Assembly: GCA_041398825.1 (NCBI GenBank)
Contig: JAWKTX010000002.1
Location: 372,001 to 436,000 of the forward strand
From: Planctomycetaceae bacterium
GTDB lineage: Bacteria; Planctomycetota; Planctomycetia; Planctomycetales; Planctomycetaceae
Direction: 5' to 3'
DNA: 64,000 nt
This document shows positions 43,406-52,177 of this stretch, piece after piece. The notes beneath the pieces were generated by a model that saw only the letters and a program-made list of their open reading frames with translations, did no database searches and was not told the DNA's origin. Position 1 is the first letter of the stretch. The number at the start of each line of letters is the position of its first letter. A program made the position numbers and the translations under genes.

Positions 43406-43956
43406 GCAGTACTCAAAACCTCTCTGCCGCAATGAACGCTGTTCGTGTCGCCAGGTTCGTGTCGTTCTGTTCGCAGGAGCTCCAGCGACATCCAGAAGAC
43501 AGGCGATTCTTGTTGCCTGTTTCAAAATCACCGTCGCCTGGAAAAGACCGCACTTCAGCGCATTCGGAAAGTTGACTACCTGCTGGCCGACCGTACGAAA
43601 GGCCAGCCGAGGTCAGGTTTACTGAATCGTCCGGGGCATACTGCTCGCGCTGATGTCATTGGTGGTTCTTCAACGGACTGTTCACGAAGAACGCCTGTTA
43701 AGTACCCGGCGCTTTGCGTTCGGCGGACGTGTAGTCGCAATTCGGTGACGAATGTGCGTTGTGTTGGATAGATCCGCGAAAGTCTCGACTATTCTGATGA
43801 ACGGCCGAAGTACGCTTTTCGAAATCTGGTTTGATGACCATCATTCAGTCGGCCTGATGCTGACCCGTTGCCGTGGCAAATTAGAATTGCTTCTCTGGCT
43901 CGTCGTCTTTAATTGTCATTTTCGTATTCGCACTCCGATTCTGAAATGCACGATTC
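43406..43956. other. Gene-free gap with a weak hairpin
   Basis: About 551 bp without a supported gene. ACAGGC (43499-43504) and GCCTGT (43515-43520) could form a six-pair hairpin followed by TTC and might end the speA transcript. Two plus-strand open frames (43445-43771, 43752-44147) overlap each other, have no motif, and the second runs into the start of the next gene in another frame. Confidence 0.5.
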
Positions 43957-45660
43957 ATGAAACTGCTTTCTTCTTCCCTGCCGGTTTCCATCGTCATGAT
44001 TCTGGTGATGGAATTTACCTCGACCGATGTACTGGCGGGACAGGTTTCCAAAACGAGCGAGGCCTCCAATGCGAACTCGAGACAGGTTATTTCCCCCGAC
44101 GGAATTCACGGTACGCTTGTCCTTGTCGGTGGTGGAGCAGTGCCTGAATCTGTTCGGGAGCTGTTGTTCAGGAATACAGCAAAGACAAACGATTCGGAAT
44201 CTCGTTCGTTTTCCATTGTTGTGTTGGGTATGGCAGCAGACAACCCGTCGGCCGCCGCAGATCGCGCCGTTGTGTGGCTGTTGGAATCTTCTGCAAATAC
44301 TGACCAGAAGAGCGATATCACTGGGTACTCGACCGTCGACGAGGAATTGATACAAGCGATCGATCAAGCGGATGCCGTCTGGATCTGCGGTGGGCAGCAG
44401 AGCCGACTGGCAAAGTCGATCGAAGGCAGTGGCGTCGAAGAGGCTCTGCATCGGTTACTCGACCGCAATGGAACGATTGCAGGGACGTCAGCCGGCGCGG
44501 CCATCATGTCCAGGGTCATGATAGCCTCCGGAAAGGATCAACCGCAGATTTCAAAAGGGATGGATCTTCTGCCGGGAGCCATCGTCGACCAGCACTTTAC
44601 GCAACGGAATCGCATAGGACGCTCAAAACTGGCGGTTGCGGCGAACCCACACTGTTTCGGGCTTGGAATAGACGAAGATACGGCTGTGATCGTATCCGGA
44701 CGCCAGATGAAAATCATTGGCCGCGGCGCAGCCACCTGTTTGCTGGCAAAGTGTGATTACCGGGATGAGGAAGTGGTTCGCCTGCAGGCCCCGGCGATCG
44801 CTGATTTGACTCAGTGGCGGCGGGCTGCAGCTTGTCGAACCCGGAATGCTGACCCTGGGTTGCCCCGTCTTGGACCGCCTCAGGTCAAAGAGGGCGCTTT
44901 GGTCATCGTTGGAGGCGGATCGATGCCGCCGGACATCGTCAATCGCTTTATCGAACTTGCCGGTGGGAAGGACGCGAAGATTGTTGTGCTTCCCACCGCC
45001 GTTCCTCGCGACGTCGCACGCAGACAGCGTATTCCCGGCTTTCTGGCCAACAGTTCCGCTTCAAGCGTCAGGATTCTTCCGCAGGTCTGGCCTGAAGAGA
45101 TTGCATCCGAAGAATTCCAGCTCTCTTTGAAAGAAGCAACCGGCGTCTGGTTCGGAGGGGGACGTCAATGGCACTTTGTGGATGCCTACGAAAACACGAA
45201 TGCCATATCCTTGTTCACCGACGTTCTTAAGAGGGGCGGGGTGATCGGCGGAAGCTCTGCCGGTGCAACGATTCAGGGTGAATTCCTTGTTCGAGGGCAT
45301 CCGATTGGCAATACGGTGATGATGGCGGAAGGATACGAACGCGGTTTTGGTTTCCTGCCAGCAGTTGCGATTGATCAGCATTTCGTTCAGCGCGGTCGAA
45401 TGCCCGATTTGATCCCGGTGATCCGGAAGCACCCTGAGCTGCTTGGTATTGGGATTGATGAAGGAACCGCTTTGGTCGTACAGGGGACGAAGGCTGAAGT
45501 GATCGGCCAGCATTCGGCTCACTTTCTGACCAGCGAGGCCATTCGGCAGATTGATGCCTCCGGCGTTTCAGAGACTCCGGCTCAGTCGTACTATCGCACG
45601 GTGGAAACGGGCGGAGCGATTGATTTCGGAGAGCTGATCCCTTCAGATGCCAAAAATTAA
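43957..45660 (+). CDS. Exported double-domain cyanophycinase-like (peptidase S51) protein
   Basis: The 567-residue protein has a signal peptide (residues 1-28, ending TDVLAG) and two S51-type domains in tandem. Domain 1 (~50-270) has GTLVLVGGGAVP, ICGGQQSRL and the nucleophile-bearing GTIAGTSAGAAIMS, then DQHFTQRNRIGRS and GLGIDEDTA. Domain 2 (~305-560) repeats this as GALVIVGGGSMP, WFGGGRQWHF, GVIGGSSAGATIQG, DQHFVQRGRMPDL and GIGIDEGTA. Both keep the serine of the elbow. S51 enzymes cleave cyanophycin or Asp-dipeptides; an exported form could digest external polymers for arginine and aspartate. Arginine decarboxylase is encoded just upstream, though no cyanophycin synthetase is in view. Confidence 0.9.
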   Translation: MKLLSSSLPVSIVMILVMEFTSTDVLAGQVSKTSEASNANSRQVISPDGIHGTLVLVGGGAVPESVRELLFRNTAKTNDSESRSFSIVVLGMAADNPSAAADRAVVWLLESSANTDQKSDITGYSTVDEELIQAIDQADAVWICGGQQSRLAKSIEGSGVEEALHRLLDRNGTIAGTSAGAAIMSRVMIASGKDQPQISKGMDLLPGAIVDQHFTQRNRIGRSKLAVAANPHCFGLGIDEDTAVIVSGRQMKIIGRGAATCLLAKCDYRDEEVVRLQAPAIADLTQWRRAAACRTRNADPGLPRLGPPQVKEGALVIVGGGSMPPDIVNRFIELAGGKDAKIVVLPTAVPRDVARRQRIPGFLANSSASSVRILPQVWPEEIASEEFQLSLKEATGVWFGGGRQWHFVDAYENTNAISLFTDVLKRGGVIGGSSAGATIQGEFLVRGHPIGNTVMMAEGYERGFGFLPAVAIDQHFVQRGRMPDLIPVIRKHPELLGIGIDEGTALVVQGTKAEVIGQHSAHFLTSEAIRQIDASGVSETPAQSYYRTVETGGAIDFGELIPSDAKN

Positions 45661-45805
45661 CGGTCGTTGATGAGTCGGGCAAGACGCAACTCAAGGCGTC
45701 AGAAAGGCACGTTTCGCAGGTTCCTGCCTGGCAGCGATTCCTCACCGCCACTTCGGGTTCTTTTTCAGCGGGCTGCTCAGTCAGGTCAGGTGATCGACCA
45801 ATTGA

Positions 45806-48800
45806 TTATGGCGGTGGAACAGGAATCGCCCTGATCCTGGCAACGATTTGTGGCCATTGTTCGTGATTGTGCAGGACATTCATATCCGGGTCATTTTCGA
45901 GGTGGTCGAGATCATCGAAGCCACCATTAACGGACTTTTGCAGCAATTCCATCGCCTTCTCAATTCGCTGTTGGTGCAGGTCTGCGTCGGAAGTGGCTTC
46001 CGCAGCCCGCGCGACAGTACATGCCGTGTTGTATTGGTTGCTGAAGTCGTCCGGGTCAAGGGCGAGCGTTTCGTTGGCCAGTTTCAGACCTTCTTCGATT
46101 TGCCCCAGTCGAACCATAGTCAAGGCCAGTGTGTTCATCGTCGCCGGTTCTTCGGGATTTAACTGGTTGGCTCGAACAAGATCGTTCAATGCATCGGTGA
46201 GGCGATCAGCGCGAAGTAAATACGAGGCTCGTTGCAACAGTGCATCTCCGAGCATGGGATCAGCTCGCACGGCCTGTTCGGTGAATTCCAGCGCTTCATC
46301 ATACTGGTGTTCTTTTTTCTTAACGTGAGCAGCCTCCAGTAACGACCACGCTGGTGATCGGCGAGTCGCGGTCACCATGGAAGTAACCGCATACCGCTGT
46401 ACTTCCTTGTTCCTGTGCCGCAACGCTCGATTGAGTACTCGGTGAATTTCCGGGTGCGGCAATGCCGAGCATTTGCGGAGCATTGTGTCTATGTGTTGAT
46501 AATCACTGGCGTGATCATCCGATTCTGTGGCCGCTTGGAGTTCACCATCGACAAGTTGGGCGATCATCAGGATCGATTCTTCGGATGCGTCCACGGCAAA
46601 TATGTCCAGCGCGGTGGAAAGAACTTCACGTCTTGACGCACCAGGCGCACCTTTCCAGTTCATCACCAGGTTTCGCCAGCCTGGGAATTCGATACTCATC
46701 AGGTATCGAAGGAAATCCGTTCGCGTATGAACGGGCAATTCGTCAAATTGATCAACAATCTCCTGCACCTGAGAAGGATTCGCACATTTCAGGACCGCGC
46801 GGATGGTCAATGGCTGAGAGTTCTTCTGACTTCGGAGATGCCGCAGAAGATGAGACGTCCATGCTGGGTCCGGATATAAGGCGGCAAGGTCTGACGTCGT
46901 CGAATCGATCTGTTCAGCAGTCAGTTGAACGGCCAGATACTGCTTTATCAGTGAAGCATCTTCATCCGATTGAGCGCGGGAAATGTACTGAGCCACAATC
47001 TCCTGCGCGGCTGGATCCCTGATTTCCAGTAACGATGCCCGTGCGGCGGCATGAACTGCAGGGTTTGTGACTGCGGCAAGCCTTCCAAGAAGCAGACGCA
47101 GTGTCACCAAAGAGGCATTGTCCGCGACCGGATGGTCGGCAGATGTCGCTGAAGGCTCCGAATCGGGTGAACCGCTTAACCCGGGTGGCGCTGGAGCAAC
47201 CTCGTTTGCGATCGAATTGCCCGGAGTCGCAATGACGCTTTCTCGTCCTGATGATACACCCAGCGGATTCGGTTGTTGTGCCGCGAGGAAGTACATTAAC
47301 TGGCAGGCACTGTCGATCAACATGGGAGTCCATCGAGAGTCCCCGGACTTGACGGCCGCGTTCAGGATTTCGGTCCGAACATTCCGCTTATTGTCATTCC
47401 AGAGTTGTTCGACTCGTTCATCGACCGAATCGTGTTCGTTTGCCAACAAACTTACAACAGCCATGTCCGCTTCGTCATCTGATTCGATGACATCGACAAT
47501 GGTATCAACCACATCCTTTCGACAGACCCGCGCGAGAAAGGGAAGGATGGTATCGCGCTGTTGCGGTTCGGAATTGCGGACAACCTGCAACAGCTGCTCG
47601 AGTTGATTTTCCGTCAGCGTGTCGATACCGGATTCCAGAGCTGCCGCACGAAACCGATCATCTTCTTCAATCATGGCTTTAAAGACATCGGGTTGTGGCA
47701 TGTACAGGAACAATGACGAAGTTGCTGCCTGAATCGCTTCATTCTCAGTTGAATATGGACGCAACCCGGGATAGGCCCCCAGGTTGTCGCCCTGCTGGAT
47801 CACCCCAACGAGTTCAATATTGCGAAATGGTTTCAGAGGTGACGTGTTGATGACGACGGTAGCCGGTGCCTCTGTGAGTGACCTGGATTGAAGAGCATCC
47901 AGCCAGTGAACAGCTGCGGTTGTAAACGACAGAATCCTTCCGGCGGATTTGTCGCGAGTGTTGTCAGCAGGATCTTCACCATTTCGGATTTCGGATTCAT
48001 ATTGGCGCGGGTCGTAAAATGGTGAACGCACACCGGTCCCCACAGGTTCGTCTGCGTCAGGTTCACCGGAGCCTATAGCGGCGATTACCAGGCGTCCTGT
48101 ACCGTCTGCCTGCAGTCTTTGCAGGTGATCGTGGAGTGGCCACATGGCCAAAAGATCGAGCGACCTGGCAGAGCGAATAATGGCGACTGCATTACCGGGT
48201 CCGGAGCGTTCGACATCGAATGGATATGCGTCTCTTAGTTGTCGATTCAAATCGACGAATTCGCTCCTGTTTTCAAAGCTCCATTTGAGAACCAGAGGCC
48301 ATTCGGAAGGTTCATACCGAATGGAATTGAACGACAGGACAACCGTGAAATTCTGTCCGGGCTGCATGACATGATTGGCTTGTCCAGAAACCTGAGCCCG
48401 CACACAGCGAACATTGGCCTCTCCTGTCAGCAATTCAAACTGAGATGCATCCACAGAGAGTGTTTGTTGAGATGTGTTTGTGACATCCATTGTCACGTTC
48501 AATGCAAGGGTATATCTGGCCGGAAAGATACTTAATGCACACTTGGTTTCCAGAAGCCGCATCGACAGACTGGATTCAGCGGGTTCCTCCGAAGCAGTCG
48601 TTGTCGATTGGTCGTTTGGCGACGCGGGATTAGCTGAGCTTAATCCGTCGGCATCTTCATCGAAGTTGGGCTGCGTTATCGTTGCCGGAGCCGCGCTTGG
48701 GGCGTACGCCGTAAACAGACTCGCTGTCGCCTCTGCTTGCAGAAGAGCTCCCAGGCAGACGGCCAGTCGCCAGTGCACAGCTAATTCCCGAATCGGTATG

Positions 48801-48817
48801 TGCCGAAGCCTTTGCAC
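45806..48817 (-). CDS. Large exported protein with HEAT-like and TPR regions
   Basis: The ~1003-residue protein begins with a signal-like segment (LAVHWRLAVCLGALLQAEATA), then a Ser/Thr/Asp-rich linker and a beta-rich domain (SLSMRLLETKCALSIF and VTNTSQQTLSVDASQFELL, residues ~100-220). The middle 300-800 is helical, with HEAT-like units such as VVDTIVDVIESDDEADMAVVS. The last ~170 residues are TPR-like (EHQYDEALEFTEQAVRADPM, RLGQIEEGLKLANETLALDP). Such repeats bind other proteins. I start at GTG 48817, which has GAGGG seven bases upstream and lies after an 11-pair hairpin; a GTG at 48898 would read through that hairpin. It follows the DUF11 gene on the same strand and may share its transcript. 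Confidence 0.75.
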   Translation of the reverse strand: MQRLRHIPIRELAVHWRLAVCLGALLQAEATASLFTAYAPSAAPATITQPNFDEDADGLSSANPASPNDQSTTTASEEPAESSLSMRLLETKCALSIFPARYTLALNVTMDVTNTSQQTLSVDASQFELLTGEANVRCVRAQVSGQANHVMQPGQNFTVVLSFNSIRYEPSEWPLVLKWSFENRSEFVDLNRQLRDAYPFDVERSGPGNAVAIIRSARSLDLLAMWPLHDHLQRLQADGTGRLVIAAIGSGEPDADEPVGTGVRSPFYDPRQYESEIRNGEDPADNTRDKSAGRILSFTTAAVHWLDALQSRSLTEAPATVVINTSPLKPFRNIELVGVIQQGDNLGAYPGLRPYSTENEAIQAATSSLFLYMPQPDVFKAMIEEDDRFRAAALESGIDTLTENQLEQLLQVVRNSEPQQRDTILPFLARVCRKDVVDTIVDVIESDDEADMAVVSLLANEHDSVDERVEQLWNDNKRNVRTEILNAAVKSGDSRWTPMLIDSACQLMYFLAAQQPNPLGVSSGRESVIATPGNSIANEVAPAPPGLSGSPDSEPSATSADHPVADNASLVTLRLLLGRLAAVTNPAVHAAARASLLEIRDPAAQEIVAQYISRAQSDEDASLIKQYLAVQLTAEQIDSTTSDLAALYPDPAWTSHLLRHLRSQKNSQPLTIRAVLKCANPSQVQEIVDQFDELPVHTRTDFLRYLMSIEFPGWRNLVMNWKGAPGASRREVLSTALDIFAVDASEESILMIAQLVDGELQAATESDDHASDYQHIDTMLRKCSALPHPEIHRVLNRALRHRNKEVQRYAVTSMVTATRRSPAWSLLEAAHVKKKEHQYDEALEFTEQAVRADPMLGDALLQRASYLLRADRLTDALNDLVRANQLNPEEPATMNTLALTMVRLGQIEEGLKLANETLALDPDDFSNQYNTACTVARAAEATSDADLHQQRIEKAMELLQKSVNGGFDDLDHLENDPDMNVLHNHEQWPQIVARIRAIPVPPP

Positions 48818-48854
48818 AATCAGTCCCTCACTTGTGGTCCACCACAAACGCACA

Positions 48855-48885
48855 TCCCTCTGGTACCGAAATGATACCAGAGGGA
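48855..48885. terminator. Perfect 11-pair hairpin between two large minus-strand genes
   Basis: TCCCTCTGGTA (48855-48865) and TACCAGAGGGA (48875-48885) pair perfectly around a nine-base loop. Position: 134 bases after the DUF11 stop and 38 before the TPR start, in transcription order. No T-run follows, so it could be a terminator, an attenuator in the 5' leader of the TPR gene, or an operator. Confidence 0.65.
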
Positions 48886-49018
48886 CGATTGTTTTCACTG
48901 CCAGTCTTGAAGTACCCCAACATTTCGCAACGAAGTGGACAATTGGGTGCGTGCAGGCTGACGTGTGGATGAAGCGGGGCGTTGTTGGCTGGACAATTCC
49001 CTTAGGTTTATCTCGCGG

Positions 49019-52000
49019 CTACGGAGTGTCGGAGAAAACAGTGACGGATTCAGATACATACAGTGGGTCCTTCATTTGACTGTATCTGACGACAGCGCTG
49101 ATCACACCATTTCGGACGGGTTGATCTCCCTGCAGAATCAGTCGAAGTCTCATCTGTTCGCCCGGCTGAACTTTACTGATCGCGTTATAAATGACCATGT
49201 TCTGAGACTTGCTTTGCTGTGCAGGCTTACCATCTGCTGCGTCTGCAGACAGCACTCGAACCTGCGGCGGAAGCTGCACTCGTACTTCAACGTTGTCCGC
49301 GTCTGCTGTTCCTCGATTATCCAGTGTGATGGCAAACGTGAATTTCTCTCCCACCTGAACGGGGCCTTCCAGTGGGCGTATGTCCGCGCCGATGTTATGG
49401 ATGTCCTCGACAGAAACGGTTCGTGTGGCCTGAGAACGGAAACCTGCATTTTCGATGACGTCAACAATACTGTTGAGTTGCCCCGACCGCTGGGCCTTCA
49501 GTTGAACGTCCAGAACGCGTTGTTTGCCGGGCGCAATGCGATCAATTTTCCATGTGATGATTCCCGTGCGATCATCATAGCTCCCCTCCGGAGCAGAAAC
49601 GAAAGTCATCCCCGCGGGAATCTGTTCCTGAACGATGCAATTGGTTGCTTCGAAGTTGGAGTTGTTCGTGATAATGTTTCGGAAGTCAGCCGGGCGGCCA
49701 ACAAAACGACGCTCGGGACCATGTCTTTCGACAGTAAGCTGAGCTCCAACAATTTCAATGACAGCATCATCCGTCGCTGTCGAAAGTCCGCTGCTGGCGA
49801 CTTCCGCGGTCGGCCGGAATTCGCCCGGTTCAGACGCCACGACTGTTAACACAATCTCTTTCTTTTCACCTGCGGGCAACAAGGGAATCTCATACTCCAG
49901 ATCATTGCCTTCCGGGTGCTTGAGTCCTGACGGAAGGACGCTTCGCAGTATGACATTCCTGGCATCACCACTGCCGTCGTTTCGAATCTCAAAGCGAAAA
50001 TCAACTTCCTCACCCAGGCGAACCTCACTGGGCCCCGAAAGATCCAGTGCAAGGCGCGGCGCTGTAATCACTGTGGATGCACGCACCTGCGACTTGAAAC
50101 GCACGGATGCAACCGAATCAATCGTACCTTCACCCGTCGGGACGACGGAAACTCGAATCTGCTGACGTTCATTTGGCTGAAGGCGGTCGAATACCCATCG
50201 TAGTTTTCGTGACGTGCGATCGTATTCTCCCTGCGGCACGGTCTGGTCGAGCGTCACGCCGCTTGCCATTTCATCTTCGACCGTCACTTCGTAGGCAGCT
50301 GTCTGACCATCGTTTGAAACCGTGATCACGTATTCCATGGGAACGCCAACAGTTGCCTGTGCCGGTGCATCTTTCCGCAGCGTCACGTGGGGCCGCATGG
50401 AATTTGTGAGACGATCGTCGTTGTTCAGACCAACTCCATCGGATGGCCCTGTGATCGGAGATGCGTTATCGCCCGGTGCGGGGAAGTCCAGTCTGTCGTT
50501 CGGCCGTCCCGTCGAGAAATCGCCAGATGGGGCATTGCCGTTTTCCTGAGTGCCACGATCTGGTGCGAAAGGATCAGACAGCGGGGTTCTGCGATCATTT
50601 CCCGATGGATTTCGCGGCGTAGGATCAGCTGGCTGAGAATCGAATCCCGGAAAATCATTTCGAGACGGAACATCGACGGGAGACATGTCGACGGGGGATC
50701 GAGTCCTGTCGGGCGTGGTTCGCGCGCCGTCGTTGAAGCGATCCTGTGGAATCAGAATGTCGTTGTCCGGCGAACTGCTGGATGGCCGCGCGTCTTCCCG
50801 GAAGAAGTCGATTTCGGGTTCGGCGTCCAGGTTCCCCAAAGGTTTATTGCTGTCCGGGCCAGCCGGTCTCGAAAACCTGGGATCCGGATTCTGGCTGGGA
50901 ACGGGAGCTGGCGGCTGTGAATTATCCAAACTGTCAGGCCGTAAGACAGGATTGCCACTGCCATTTGGACGCGGCATCGGAACCGGGTCGAATCCTTGGA
51001 ACGGATTCTCCTCAATGCCAGGTTGACGAATGGGGGGCGAAGCGCCGGATGAAGGTGATGAGGTCGGATCTCCCGTCGGAAACGGTTCCTCCGCTTCAAA
51101 TGGATCGGGCGTAAATCCGCTGTCAAAATTATCGCCGGTAGTCCCGGGTTGTCGGGTTCCGTTGGGAATTGAATTTTCAATAGGTTCCAACCCCGGGGCC
51201 GGTCCAGGAATGGGGGCCGGACGAGTACCTGGGGCAGGACGAGGATTGGCAGTCGCCGATTCGTCTGCGCCGAAAAAGAGGATTGGCTCTCCGCCTCCAG
51301 TTCGAGGAGATGAACCTGCAGGCTGAGATCCGGCCCCGTCCTGTGCTGCGGCGGGGTTTCCCTGTGCAGGTTCGCCGAACGGATCAGGCTCGCCGTCGAA
51401 AGTAAATGCAGGCAACTCAGGCTCAGATGGCTCGTTCCCATTCAGATTCAGGGATTCAAAACGCGACCCATTGCTGGTGGATGGCGAACCATCAATTGGA
51501 AATGGCTGATCCTGCTGAAATCCAACAGTCTTGATTTCTGCCGTCTGATTATTGCCTGATGCAAGCATAACACCCGATGCATTTTCCTGCACGGGATCCT
51601 CCGCGTGAGGATGCTGGTGCGAGTGCCCATCTTCCTCCGCAACATCGCCGAATGGATTATCACCTTCGTACAGCTGGTTGCGTCGTACGGTTGTGTCCAC
51701 AACTGCCATCGCGCCAGCGGGAGGTGTATTCGGAGTCGGTTCTGTCAATGATGTATCTGCGAATGTCGCATCAGAAAAACCAACATCCGCAGGGTCCTGC
51801 TGAGACATCAATCTGTCGAAGTCCGTTGTGGAATCGGGTGTCAGATTTGACTCGATACCGCCGGTTTCGATACCGGCAAATTCCTGGGCGTCCGGAGGCA
51901 GCGGGGTCTGCTGCCCTGCGTTTTGCAGTTGAGGCAAACGCTGTTGAACCTCAAGAACCACCAGGGTGCCAATCCCGATAATTCCGACGGCTGCGACGAT

Positions 52001-52021
52001 CTTCCAGATTGAATTCTGCAT
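49019..52021 (-). CDS. Large envelope protein with Pro-rich region and four DUF11-like domains
   Basis: The ~1000-residue protein starts with one membrane or signal helix (KIVAAVGIIGIGTLVVLEV, residues ~6-24). A long Pro/Gly/Asp/Asn-rich disordered region runs to ~540 and includes a His-rich EEDGHSHQHPHAEDP stretch. The last ~457 residues are four DUF11-type beta-sandwiches, with repeated (V/I)TVSNDGQTAAYEV, IRNDGSGDARNV, ITNNSNFEATNC and LDNRGTADADNV strands. DUF11 domains occur in surface proteins; in planctomycetes they are common in cell-wall or exopolysaccharide-associated proteins. The helix probably anchors it in the inner membrane with the rest outside. ATG at 52021 is chosen because AGGG lies eight bases upstream. 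Confidence 0.85.
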   Translation of the reverse strand: MQNSIWKIVAAVGIIGIGTLVVLEVQQRLPQLQNAGQQTPLPPDAQEFAGIETGGIESNLTPDSTTDFDRLMSQQDPADVGFSDATFADTSLTEPTPNTPPAGAMAVVDTTVRRNQLYEGDNPFGDVAEEDGHSHQHPHAEDPVQENASGVMLASGNNQTAEIKTVGFQQDQPFPIDGSPSTSNGSRFESLNLNGNEPSEPELPAFTFDGEPDPFGEPAQGNPAAAQDGAGSQPAGSSPRTGGGEPILFFGADESATANPRPAPGTRPAPIPGPAPGLEPIENSIPNGTRQPGTTGDNFDSGFTPDPFEAEEPFPTGDPTSSPSSGASPPIRQPGIEENPFQGFDPVPMPRPNGSGNPVLRPDSLDNSQPPAPVPSQNPDPRFSRPAGPDSNKPLGNLDAEPEIDFFREDARPSSSSPDNDILIPQDRFNDGARTTPDRTRSPVDMSPVDVPSRNDFPGFDSQPADPTPRNPSGNDRRTPLSDPFAPDRGTQENGNAPSGDFSTGRPNDRLDFPAPGDNASPITGPSDGVGLNNDDRLTNSMRPHVTLRKDAPAQATVGVPMEYVITVSNDGQTAAYEVTVEDEMASGVTLDQTVPQGEYDRTSRKLRWVFDRLQPNERQQIRVSVVPTGEGTIDSVASVRFKSQVRASTVITAPRLALDLSGPSEVRLGEEVDFRFEIRNDGSGDARNVILRSVLPSGLKHPEGNDLEYEIPLLPAGEKKEIVLTVVASEPGEFRPTAEVASSGLSTATDDAVIEIVGAQLTVERHGPERRFVGRPADFRNIITNNSNFEATNCIVQEQIPAGMTFVSAPEGSYDDRTGIITWKIDRIAPGKQRVLDVQLKAQRSGQLNSIVDVIENAGFRSQATRTVSVEDIHNIGADIRPLEGPVQVGEKFTFAITLDNRGTADADNVEVRVQLPPQVRVLSADAADGKPAQQSKSQNMVIYNAISKVQPGEQMRLRLILQGDQPVRNGVISAVVRYSQMKDPLYVSESVTVFSDTP

Positions 52022-52177
52022 TGGGAATCCCTTCCCCACCATGACGAGCGACAAGCGCAGTCCATCCCTGAATTGCGCGCATGTTCTTGAACCGACGTAG
52101 AAGTAGCAGAAACTGCCGATTTAGCAAAGACGTGTTTTTGGCAGGAAAATTGCTGGGTTTTCCTTCTCTGGTCCTTA

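Noticed and set aside
43752..44147. 131-codon plus-strand frame before the cyanophycinase-like gene
   Set aside because: It overlaps the start of the cyanophycinase-like gene in another frame and lacks motifs; the signal peptide of that gene is clear.
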